A DNA stretch of 40,867 nt, from contig RYVZ01000029.1 of assembly GCA_003979345.1 (NCBI GenBank), forward strand, positions 1-40,867, written 5' to 3'. The notes under the pieces were generated by a model, which saw only the letters and a program-made list of their open reading frames with translations, was not told the DNA's origin and searched no databases. This DNA comes from Lachnospiraceae bacterium (GTDB lineage: Bacteria > Bacillota > Clostridia > Lachnospirales > Lachnospiraceae). Positions 24,822 to 31,522 of the stretch are shown here, piece after piece. A program made the translations under genes and the position numbers. Every line of letters starts with the position of its first letter. The stretch's first letter is position 1.

Positions 24822-25709
24822 ATGAAGAAGAAAGCATTGTTCATTTTTAACCCACATGCCGGAAAAGGGCAGATCAAGGCGAGAATTTTAGATATTGTGG
24901 ATAGGCTCACCAAAGACGGTTATGATGTAGTCGTGCACCCGACGCAGAGCCGGGGGGATGCAGTAACGGTCGTTTCGGATAGTGCCGGTGAATATGAGCT
25001 ATGTGTCTGCTCAGGCGGAGACGGCACGCTTGATGAAGTGGTGACGGGAATGATGCGGAGTACCAAACGTATACCGATCGGGTATCTGCCGACAGGCTCA
25101 ACGAATGATTTTGCAAACAGCTTAAAAATTCCGAAAAAAGCGTCTGCGGCGATGGAGACAGCCGTGCGCGGCAAACCGTTTTTGTGTGACATCGGAAGAT
25201 TTAATGACGATGTATTCGTTTATATTGCGGCGTTCGGACTTTTTACGGATGTGTCCTATGAGACCAGACAGGAAATGAAAAATATACTTGGACATATGGC
25301 ATATATATTGGAAGGTATCACAAGACTTTCCTCGATCAAGTCTTATGACGTGACCGTGACGGCAGACGGCAGGCGGATAGAGGGCGACTATCTCTATGGA
25401 ATGGTGACAAACTCGCATTCTGTCGGCGGATTTCAAAACATAACGGGAAAAAACGTTCAGCTTGATGACGGACTTTTTGAGGTTACGCTCATCAGACGTC
25501 CGCGCAATGTGGTGGAACTGAACCGAATCGTGACAGCGCTGATCGGTGCGAAATTTGATACAGAATTGATGAACAGTTTTAAGGCGGCAGATATTATTTT
25601 TGAGACGAAAGAGGCGGTGTCCTGGACACTTGACGGTGAGTTTGGCGGAGAACACCGCAGAGTAAAAGTGCATAATGAGCATCATGCGATCCGTTTTTTA
25701 GTGCCATGA
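24822..25709 (+). CDS. Diacylglycerol/lipid kinase family protein (YegS/DagK)
   Basis: Soluble lipid kinase of the DAGK catalytic family, 295 residues, which phosphorylates diacylglycerol or a related lipid at the membrane, often to recycle lipid from lipoteichoic acid synthesis. The N-terminus has FIFNPHAGKGQIK, then the nucleotide-binding motif CSGGDGTLDEVVTGMM and GYLPTGSTNDFANSL, all diagnostic of the fold. The C-terminal beta domain ends with the conserved DGEFGG. The ribosome site is GAGGA. It stands between the crh terminator and its own strong hairpin. The lipid substrate is not decidable. Confidence 0.92.
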   Translation: MKKKALFIFNPHAGKGQIKARILDIVDRLTKDGYDVVVHPTQSRGDAVTVVSDSAGEYELCVCSGGDGTLDEVVTGMMRSTKRIPIGYLPTGSTNDFANSLKIPKKASAAMETAVRGKPFLCDIGRFNDDVFVYIAAFGLFTDVSYETRQEMKNILGHMAYILEGITRLSSIKSYDVTVTADGRRIEGDYLYGMVTNSHSVGGFQNITGKNVQLDDGLFEVTLIRRPRNVVELNRIVTALIGAKFDTELMNSFKAADIIFETKEAVSWTLDGEFGGEHRRVKVHNEHHAIRFLVP

Positions 25710-25710
25710 G

Positions 25711-25757
25711 AATCAGGAAACACTGATCTGATCAGTGTTTCCTGATTTTGTTTTTTT
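25711..25757 (+). terminator. Terminator of the lipid kinase gene
   Basis: 17-bp perfect stem (25711-25727 with 25731-25747) followed by TTGTTTTTTT. The hairpin overlaps the last codons of the convergent symporter gene. Confidence 0.92.
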
Positions 25758-27507
25758 GACGCCCGGGACCGGTCTCATACTGCCGGATCTCTGCAGCGAC
25801 CTCACCGCTTAATATGAGCAGGCAGAGAAGATTGGGGACAGCCATAAGTGCATTTGCAATGTTCGAAAAATTCCACACGATATCAAGAGCTGCAGATGCG
25901 CCGGCGCAGGCGGCACATGAAAATATCATACGGTAAAGCAGATTGTATCTGTGTGTGTTCATCAGATATTCAAAGGCTTTTTCTCCTAGGTATTCCCAGC
26001 CCAGAATGGTGGAAAAAGCAAATAATACAATGCTGACTGTCAGAAAATAAGCTCCCGTATCGCCGAGGGTGCTGCGGAATGCGGCGATCGTAAGTGCCGC
26101 GCCTGTAAGCGGTTTTGCATAGTCGTAAGTGCCGTCCGAACGAAAAGTATAGAGGCATCCATGAGGATCGCGCCAAGTGCCGGAAAGCTCCGGAGCTGGG
26201 GAAATTGTTTCGCCGCTATGGGGGTACGGCATGTTTGTGCCGTTTCCTTTGTCATCTGGGGGCGATGTGCCGCCCGGATCGAAACGGGTCAGCGTAATGT
26301 ATGTGCCGTCAGGATAGAACGTTTCTGCTTTCGGAGCGGAGGAAGACAGGTTCAAAATAAGAGTTAAGGATGAAGGGGTCCGGTTTGCTATGTCATAGGC
26401 GGCAGGGCAGTCCGTATGGTGGCTGCTTAAGAGTACCAGCTGTCCGGAATGATCCGCATAGATGCCTGAGTCCGATGTCTCCATGATTCCGAGGACGCCG
26501 CTGCTCATGATACACAAACCTGTAATGGTGCATACCACGATCGTATCCCAAAAGGTGCCGGTCATATTGATATATCCCTGACGGACGGGTGAGGCGGCAG
26601 CGGCCGGGGCGGCAGTGATGGCGGCGGAACCCATGCCCGCTTCATTTGAGAAGACGCCGCGTGCGACGCCGTAGCGCATGGCGCGCAGTGCGGAAGCAGT
26701 GATCGTGCCCAGAGTGCCGCCCGTCACGGCATCTTTGGAGAATGCCATTGTGATGATCTGCACAAGGCTTTGGGGAATATTACGATAATTCACTGCCAGT
26801 ATGATAAGACCTGCTGCAATGTAGAGCAGCGCCATGGATGGCACGAGCACGGTGGCAATTTTGGAGATGGAGCGGATACCGCCTACAACAATCAGCAGAG
26901 TCAGAGCGGTGAGGATCAGCCCGGTAAGACGGGCGGGGACCGAAAAGGTGTCGTACAGTGCGTCTGCAATCGAGTTTGCCTGTGTCATATTGCCGATGCC
27001 GAACGAGGATAACACGGTGAACAGGGCAAACAGAAAGCCGAGCGCTTTGCCGATATGGTTGCAGGGAAACGCGTTTTTTAATGTATACATGGGACCGCCA
27101 ACGATCTCGCCGCGCGCGTTGCGTTCGCGGTATTTTACTGCGAGCATACATTCACTGAATTTAGAGGCAATACCGAAAGCGGCAGCGATCCACATCCATA
27201 CGAGTGCGCCCGGACCGCCTAAGACCAGTGCGGTCGCTACGCCGATGATATTGCCGGTACCGATGGTTGCCGCAAGGGATGTCATCAGCGCGGAAAAAGG
27301 GGAAATCCCGCCTGCCCTGCCGCCCGAAGCATCGACAGTGCGCGCGCTGCGCTGCAGCGTGCTTTTCAGGGCAAAAGGAAGTTTCCGCCACGGCAGAAAG
27401 CGGGTGCGGATACAGAGCACAACGCCGGTTCCGACAAGCAGCAGAAGCATGGGGGGTCCCCAGACAAAGGAGTCTATGGTATTTAGAATTTGGGAAAGGG
27501 TGTTCAT
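25732..27507 (-). CDS. AGCS family alanine/glycine:cation symporter with an unusual insertion
   Basis: Sodium- or proton-coupled importer of alanine or glycine. The start at 27507 (MNTLSQILNTIDSFVWGPPM) is where family members begin; an upstream TTG reading lacks a ribosome site. Family marks are SLAATIGTGNIIGVATAL, GGPGALVWMWIAAAFG, the GPMYTL region, ARGVFSNEAGMGSAAI, and after the insertion FAFSTILGWEYLGEKAFEYL. Members are usually 450-490 residues and this has 591. The excess is residues about 341-465 (DNA about 26111-26484), between WDTIVVCTITGLCIMSSG and LTGAALTIAAF. That stretch is polar and rich in Thr, Pro and Gly (PDGTYITLTRFDPGG, GTWRDPHGCLYTFRSDGTYD). The last coding bases lie inside the convergent terminator. 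Confidence 0.92.
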   Translation of the reverse strand: MNTLSQILNTIDSFVWGPPMLLLLVGTGVVLCIRTRFLPWRKLPFALKSTLQRSARTVDASGGRAGGISPFSALMTSLAATIGTGNIIGVATALVLGGPGALVWMWIAAAFGIASKFSECMLAVKYRERNARGEIVGGPMYTLKNAFPCNHIGKALGFLFALFTVLSSFGIGNMTQANSIADALYDTFSVPARLTGLILTALTLLIVVGGIRSISKIATVLVPSMALLYIAAGLIILAVNYRNIPQSLVQIITMAFSKDAVTGGTLGTITASALRAMRYGVARGVFSNEAGMGSAAITAAPAAAASPVRQGYINMTGTFWDTIVVCTITGLCIMSSGVLGIMETSDSGIYADHSGQLVLLSSHHTDCPAAYDIANRTPSSLTLILNLSSSAPKAETFYPDGTYITLTRFDPGGTSPPDDKGNGTNMPYPHSGETISPAPELSGTWRDPHGCLYTFRSDGTYDYAKPLTGAALTIAAFRSTLGDTGAYFLTVSIVLFAFSTILGWEYLGEKAFEYLMNTHRYNLLYRMIFSCAACAGASAALDIVWNFSNIANALMAVPNLLCLLILSGEVAAEIRQYETGPGRQKNKIRKH

Positions 27508-27680
27508 GGGAGATGCGCTTTCTTGATCGTGACGGGGAATTTCTATTTTATTGGAATTTCCCAATCACGGAAGAGCTTACGTTCTTTTTATACAATATCG
27601 GAAAAGGGGCGGGGGTATGACAGAAATCTGCAACAGGGCAGGATCGTGACATAAAAAAGAAAATGCCCTAAAAAGGGAGG

Positions 27681-27708
27681 ATGCCGGATAACCTGCGTTA
27701 TCCGGCAT
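27681..27708. terminator. Isolated hairpin in the 27508-27994 gap
   Basis: Perfect 12-bp arms ATGCCGGATAAC / GTTATCCGGCAT with loop CTGC and no T-run. The 487-nt gap between the divergent symporter and aldolase genes otherwise holds AT-rich sequence and the aldolase promoter. The role could be a short RNA end or an operator. Confidence 0.4.
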
Positions 27709-27906
27709 GTATTATGAAAAAGTTTAATTGAAAGTGTGTAATGCGTTGTTGTGTTTTATGGTCTTAGTATATCCCCGAAGTATGGATAAAAAATGATTTT
27801 GGAATGAAAAAATGTTAAACGATATATGAACAAAATGTGAACATTCGGATTGACAGCGGGTTTTACGGGATCTTGCTTTTTTCTCTTGCTTTTTCGCGTT
27901 TTGATG

Positions 27907-27935
27907 TTTTCATTTTGGAAGGAATAGGATATAAT
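27907..27935 (+). promoter_or_regulatory. Probable promoter of the aldolase gene
   Basis: TATAAT at 27930-27935 with TTTTCA 17 nt upstream, 60 nt before the start codon. The -10 is perfect and the -35 is weak. A TTGACA at 27851 has no matching -10. Confidence 0.55.
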
Positions 27936-27994
27936 AGGAATGATTAGGAGCCAAGGGGCTGTTAAGACACTATAAAAAGAAAGGATGAAAGATT

Positions 27995-28933
27995 ATGCCA
28001 TTAGTTACAACTACTGAAATGTTTAAGAAGGCATACGAAGGCGGCTATGCGATCGGCGCTTTCAATGTCAACAACATGGAGATCGTACAGGGTATCACGG
28101 AGGCATGCGCAGAGGAGAAAGCGCCTGTTATTTTACAGGTATCCAAGGGTGCGCGCGCATACGCTAATCACAATTATCTTGTAAAACTTGTTGAGGCAGC
28201 TACAATCTGTTTTCCGGAGCTTCCGATTGCACTGCACTTGGATCACGGTCCGGATTTTGAGACCTGCAAGTCCTGCATCGACGGCGGATTTACTTCCGTC
28301 ATGATTGACGCTTCCTCCAAGCCTTTTGAGGAGAATATTGAGATTACGAAGAAGGTCGTAGAATATGCGCATGAGCACGGCGTTGTTGTCGAAGCTGAGC
28401 TTGGTACATTGGCAGGTGTTGAGGATGACGTGCAGGTATCTGCGGAGGATTCCGCCTATACGCATCCTGAGCAGGTAGAGGAGTTCGTTTCCAGAACGGG
28501 CTGTGATTCTCTTGCGATCGCAATCGGTACAAGCCACGGCGCATATAAATTTAAGCCGGGCACCAAGCCGCAGCTCCGTTTTGACGTGCTGCATGAGTGC
28601 GAGAAGAGAATACCGGGATTCCCGATCGTACTGCACGGTTCCTCTTCGGTTCCGCAGGAATATGTAGAAATGGTTAATACTTACGGCGGCGCAATGCCGG
28701 GTGCGATCGGCGTACCGGAGGACCAGCTTCGTGAAGCTGCACGTTCCGCAGTATGTAAGATCAACATTGACTCCGACCTGCGTCTTGCAATGACCGGAAC
28801 GATCCGCAAGTTCTTTGCAGAGCATCCTGATAAGTTCGACCCGCGCGAGTACTTAAAGCCGGCGCGTGCGAACATCAAGGAGCTTGTTCGTCATAAGCTG
28901 ATCGACGTACTTGGCTGCAACGGCAAGGCATAA
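27995..28933 (+). CDS. fba: Class II fructose-bisphosphate aldolase
   Basis: Zinc-dependent glycolytic enzyme that splits fructose 1,6-bisphosphate into dihydroxyacetone phosphate and glyceraldehyde 3-phosphate. It is 312 residues. Seen are GYAIGAFNVNNMEIVQGITE, the zinc-ligand region PIALHLDHGPDFETCKSC, IDASSKPFEENIEITKKVV with EAELGTLAG, the second zinc His region AIGTSHGAYKF, and HGSSSVPQEYV. The ribosome site AAAGGATG is 10 nt before ATG. It has its own promoter and terminator. Codon choice is notably uniform, as expected for a highly expressed gene. Confidence 0.97.
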   Translation: MPLVTTTEMFKKAYEGGYAIGAFNVNNMEIVQGITEACAEEKAPVILQVSKGARAYANHNYLVKLVEAATICFPELPIALHLDHGPDFETCKSCIDGGFTSVMIDASSKPFEENIEITKKVVEYAHEHGVVVEAELGTLAGVEDDVQVSAEDSAYTHPEQVEEFVSRTGCDSLAIAIGTSHGAYKFKPGTKPQLRFDVLHECEKRIPGFPIVLHGSSSVPQEYVEMVNTYGGAMPGAIGVPEDQLREAARSAVCKINIDSDLRLAMTGTIRKFFAEHPDKFDPREYLKPARANIKELVRHKLIDVLGCNGKA

Positions 28934-28976
28934 ATAGAATCCATACGTGTTGATGCGGACAGGATATGGATGATTC

Positions 28977-29011
28977 AAAAAAAGATTGGCGCGTAAGCGT
29001 CAATCTTTTTT
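28977..29011 (+). terminator. Terminator of the aldolase gene
   Basis: AAAAGATTGGCGC-GTAA-GCGTCAATCTTTTTT: a stem of about 10 bp (one G-T pair) with a T6 tail and a matching A-tract. It could work in both directions. Confidence 0.93.
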
Positions 29012-29015
29012 ATAG

Positions 29016-29276
29016 ATGCGCATGCGGACGTGTGTTTTAATTACGCCGGAAGGATTTGCAGAGGGGGAGCTCCAAAAATATCGTGGAAGAATGTGTATTT
29101 TGACTTTCCCTCACGATGAAATAGACCGGAATGCTGTTTATGTTATTGTGGAAGGCTTGGAGGAACGGGTAGATGAATTACATCACCCTTGTTTCTTTCC
29201 AATTGCCGTAAAAAATCCTGCAGAGGAAAGGTTGAAAGACATTCGTTTCAACCTCCCTGATTTGAGTGCGTGCTAA
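29016..29276 (+). CDS. Small hypothetical protein, possibly a remnant
   Basis: Open frame of 86 codons directly after the aldolase terminator. No ribosome site precedes the ATG, and the base composition is more AT-rich than the neighbours. The translation has an ordinary amino-acid mix (KYRGRMCILTFPHDEIDRNA, VYVIVEGLEERVDELHHPCF) that suggests real or formerly real coding, but I recognise no family. Its last 15 codons coincide with the two-hairpin element at 29230-29292, so the frame may have been shortened by that element. It may equally be spurious. Confidence 0.3.
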   Translation: MRMRTCVLITPEGFAEGELQKYRGRMCILTFPHDEIDRNAVYVIVEGLEERVDELHHPCFFPIAVKNPAEERLKDIRFNLPDLSAC

Positions 29277-29292
29277 AGCACACAAATGGGAG
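29230..29292 (+). repeat. Two-hairpin element, copy A
   Basis: Hairpin 1: GGTTGAAA (29230-29237) with TTTCAACC (29246-29253). Hairpin 2: GTGCT-AA-AGCAC (29270-29281) inside an outer CTCCC/GGGAG pairing. A diverged second copy lies at 36930-36990 with the same order and spacing. Over the 36 nt around hairpin 2, 26 positions are identical, and one stem pair differs as T-A versus C-G. Confidence 0.5.
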
Positions 29293-29373
29293 CAAATATG
29301 AAAATAAGGAAACAAAATTCTTAGGGGATGAAAGCATTTTTGATCATAAGAAAAGTATGATATGTCTGCGTTG

Positions 29374-30270
29374 CTAGTTCAGCCTGCGCCGAAACAGCAG
29401 CATATCAGGATCGTCTGACTGTGGGAGCGGTTGAAATTTCAGCTTTTCGCAGAGCCGGAGAGAGGCGGCGTTGTCTTTATGTACGCGTGCGCAGACTTCC
29501 GGCAGACATAAGCAGTCTGCGGCATGGAGCAGGATCGCGCGGCAGACCTCAGCCGCGTATCCCTGACGCCGGTATTCTTTTGCGATCACGTAACCAAGTT
29601 CGGCAGTATCTTCTTTGGGTTCAATTCCGGCGCGCCCGATGAGCAGACTGTCTTCTTTATGGATAACGACCCACATGCCATAGCCGTAAAAGCTGTAGAT
29701 TTTGTCGATATAGTCGCGGATGTAGGAACGCTCCGCGGCTTCATCCGCATAGAGTGCTTCCATGTGATCGGTTACGGCAGGGTCTGCGTAAATCTCGTAG
29801 AGGCGCGGGATATCTTCTAAGGTAATTTCGCGAATGAGACAGCGCGCAGTTTCTATAACGGTCAGCGGAAGTCCGTGCGCGCGGCAGTAGGCGAGCTCAC
29901 AAAAGCGGGCATCCAGACCTGAAATATCGGTAATCAGATAGCGGACGCCCTGAAAGGAGGCGTCCTTGTTTTTTTCATGCAGATAGCCGATGACGGCGAT
30001 GCCGTGACGAAGTGCGGCGTCCGCAAGATCGGTGCGGTCGGTCACGATGAGGATGGTCTGCGAGTCCGCGGGAACATCATTTTGTGCATCATGATCAGGC
30101 AGGGCTTCCGTAAGTTGCGGAAGAATCTGTTCCACCGGAATCCGTTCGGCTTCGTATCCGCTCATCCACAATTCCATCAGAGTTCTGGACAGCAATTCGG
30201 TTTCGGGGAGTGCATCGATCAGAAAGATGATCTTATGGAGTTGACTGTCTGCGGCAATTTTTTTCTTCAT
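29374..30270 (-). CDS. GNAT acetyltransferase with an N-terminal HAD-like domain
   Basis: Two-part cytosolic protein of 298 residues. Residues about 10-125 form an alpha/beta domain with phosphatase-like strands (TILIVTDRTDLADAALRHG, IAVIGYLHEK, VRYLITDISGLD) but no clear catalytic Asp-x-Asp. Residues about 145-298 are a GNAT N-acetyltransferase of the RimJ/ribosomal-protein type (LIREITLEDIPRLYEIYADP, AELGYVIAKEYRRQGYAAEV with the acetyl-CoA loop RRQGYAA, and VHKDNAASLRLCEKLKF). The acetyl acceptor is unknown. No ribosome site precedes the ATG, while an extended -10 (TGCTATACT) ends 7 nt before it, so the mRNA may be leaderless. There is no operon partner. Confidence 0.82.
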   Translation of the reverse strand: MKKKIAADSQLHKIIFLIDALPETELLSRTLMELWMSGYEAERIPVEQILPQLTEALPDHDAQNDVPADSQTILIVTDRTDLADAALRHGIAVIGYLHEKNKDASFQGVRYLITDISGLDARFCELAYCRAHGLPLTVIETARCLIREITLEDIPRLYEIYADPAVTDHMEALYADEAAERSYIRDYIDKIYSFYGYGMWVVIHKEDSLLIGRAGIEPKEDTAELGYVIAKEYRRQGYAAEVCRAILLHAADCLCLPEVCARVHKDNAASLRLCEKLKFQPLPQSDDPDMLLFRRRLN

Positions 30271-30277
30271 AATAGCA

Positions 30278-30286
30278 AGTATAGCA
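30278..30286 (-). promoter_or_regulatory. Extended -10 element of the GNAT gene
   Basis: TGCTATACT on the minus strand. Its expected start of transcription falls on or next to the ATG at 30270, which suggests a leaderless message. Confidence 0.45.
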
Positions 30287-30324
30287 TGATTTGTTTCTTA
30301 ATGCGATAGTGCATGATGGGATTC

Positions 30325-30363
30325 GTGTTCTTCATGTGATTTGTGCTCATCATGTGATATAAT
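30325..30363 (+). promoter_or_regulatory. 18-nt tandem repeat running into an extended -10
   Basis: Two adjacent 18-nt units (30325-30342 and 30343-30360) agree at 15 positions; each contains TCATGTGAT. The second unit runs into TGATATAAT (TATAAT at 30358-30363), a likely promoter of ppiB. Tandem sites of this spacing could be bound by a regulator. A second extended -10 (TGTTATACT) is at 30385-30393. Confidence 0.45.
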
Positions 30364-30477
30364 ATAGCGCGAATTGCTTTTTCATGTTATACTGAGTCAT
30401 GAGCGGGGTTTGGCGGCGAAGGTCATCTTGTGCTGTTGAAGTCTGATACACGAACAAACAAAAAAGGAGAGTAGATC

Positions 30478-30999
30478 ATGGCACAGAATCCGGTTGTAAC
30501 ATTTGAAATGGCGGACGGAGGGATCGTGAAAGCAGAGTTATATCCCGAAATCGCGCCGAACACGGTCAATAACTTTGTCAGTCTGGTGAAAAAGGGTTTT
30601 TATGACGGGTTGATCTTTCACCGCGTCATCAACGGTTTTATGATCCAGGGCGGCGATCCTGAAGGAACTGGAATGGGTGGCCCGGACTATGGGATAAAAG
30701 GTGAATTTTCGCAGAACGGTTTTCGCAATGACCTGAAGCATACGGAGGGTGTTCTTTCCATGGCGCGGTCGATGATGCCGGATTCTGCGGGTTCCCAGTT
30801 TTTTATCATGCACAAGACAAGCCCGCATTTAGACGGCGCTTATGCGGCGTTCGGAAAGGTGACGGAGGGTATGGACGTCGTAAATGCGATCGCAGAGACG
30901 GCGACAGATTATTCCGACAGACCGCTTGAGCCGCAGGTGATGAAGACGGTAACGGTGGAGACGTTTGGCGTGGATTATCCGGAACCGGAGAAGTGCTGA
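30478..30999 (+). CDS. ppiB: Cyclophilin-type peptidyl-prolyl cis-trans isomerase
   Basis: Cytosolic isomerase of Xaa-Pro bonds that assists protein folding. It is 173 residues with no signal peptide. The cyclophilin core is clear: GLIFHRVINGFMIQGGDPEG with catalytic Arg in FHRV, then GMGGPDYGIKGEF, LSMARSMMPDSAGSQFFIMH, and HLDGAYAAFGKVTEGMDVV. The usual Trp of the cyclosporin site is replaced, as in many bacterial forms. The ribosome site AAAAAGGAGAG is ideal. It is followed by a short hairpin and an A-rich repeat, with no neighbours in an operon. Confidence 0.96.
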   Translation: MAQNPVVTFEMADGGIVKAELYPEIAPNTVNNFVSLVKKGFYDGLIFHRVINGFMIQGGDPEGTGMGGPDYGIKGEFSQNGFRNDLKHTEGVLSMARSMMPDSAGSQFFIMHKTSPHLDGAYAAFGKVTEGMDVVNAIAETATDYSDRPLEPQVMKTVTVETFGVDYPEPEKC

Positions 31000-31005
31000 G
31001 CGCGC

Positions 31006-31026
31006 CGTATAAGCGGCGCTTATACG
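31006..31026. terminator. Hairpin just after ppiB
   Basis: Perfect 9-bp arms CGTATAAGC / GCTTATACG with a 3-nt loop, 6 nt after the ppiB stop and with no T-run. A possible transcript end or mRNA 3' stabiliser. Confidence 0.4.
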
Positions 31027-31051
31027 CGGACTGCCCCAAAATATAAGAAAT

Positions 31052-31134
31052 AAAAGCCAAAGAATAAAGTAAGGGAACAAAAGTAAGGGAATAAAAGCCA
31101 AAGAACAAAAGCCAAGGAATAACAACTAAGAAAC
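31052..31134. repeat. Degenerate 14-nt tandem repeat, six units
   Basis: Six consecutive 13-14-nt units with approximate form AAAAGCCAAAGAAT (variants AAAAGTAAGGGAAT, AAAAGCCAAGGAAT, AACAACTAAGAAAC). It is purine-rich on the plus strand and lies in the gap between ppiB and the amtB promoter. It is followed by a further 55 nt of A-rich sequence. Function is unknown; an UP-element-like or slippage-generated tract are possibilities. Confidence 0.65.
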
Positions 31135-31195
31135 GATAAAAGAAAAATCGAAAAAATAAGACAAAATAAGAACAAATGAAAAATAAAGAAAATAG

Positions 31196-31224
31196 TTGAC
31201 AGAGCAAAAATAAGGTGTTATAGT
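31196..31224 (+). promoter_or_regulatory. Strong promoter of the ammonium transporter gene
   Basis: TTGACA (31196-31201), 17-nt spacer, TATAGT (31219-31224), preceded by a long A-rich tract. It lies about 300 nt before the amtB start, leaving a long leader. Confidence 0.8.
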
Positions 31225-31242
31225 ACGACATGAAAAGCAAAG

Positions 31243-31276
31243 GCGCTTGAGAGAAAATCTCGGGCGCTCTTTTTTT
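31243..31276 (+). terminator. Intrinsic terminator inside the amtB leader
   Basis: A 10-bp stem (31243-31252 with 31258-31267, two G-T pairs), loop GAAAA, then TCT and T6. It begins about 12 nt after the predicted transcription start, so it would stop transcripts at about 45 nt unless bypassed. A further GC-rich hairpin (CCGCCGCA / TGCGGCGG, 31354-31372) lies downstream. The rest of the leader to 31522 shows no known riboswitch that I recognise. Confidence 0.7.
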
Positions 31277-31522
31277 CAAATTGCGGCTGCTGATCAGACG
31301 GTATTTTTGCTGTCTGCGGGGATCTGTTGATGGAAAAGCAGCCGTTAAAATTGCCGCCGCAGATTGCGGCGGTATGTGATGCGATGCAATGGGGCATTGG
31401 TGCAGGTGTACCCATAGTGTCGCATTTTTTGATTTCTGCGGGCAGTGAGCGGGAGGGCACAGAAGAAGACGCTTGACCGCTGCCACAGAAGATTTGATTA
31501 AGCAGCAGAGGAGGAGATTATT

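Noticed and set aside
31330..31476. 48-codon frame in the amtB leader (starting MEKQPLKLPPQIAAV)
   Set aside because: It has a weak GGGGA upstream, but it overlaps a GC-rich hairpin and has no recognisable features. It is a possible leader peptide, not supported enough to annotate.
30806..31486. 226-codon minus-strand frame with runs of Phe and Leu
   Set aside because: It arises from the A-rich repeat read in reverse and overlaps ppiB and the amtB promoter. The apparent membrane character is compositional.
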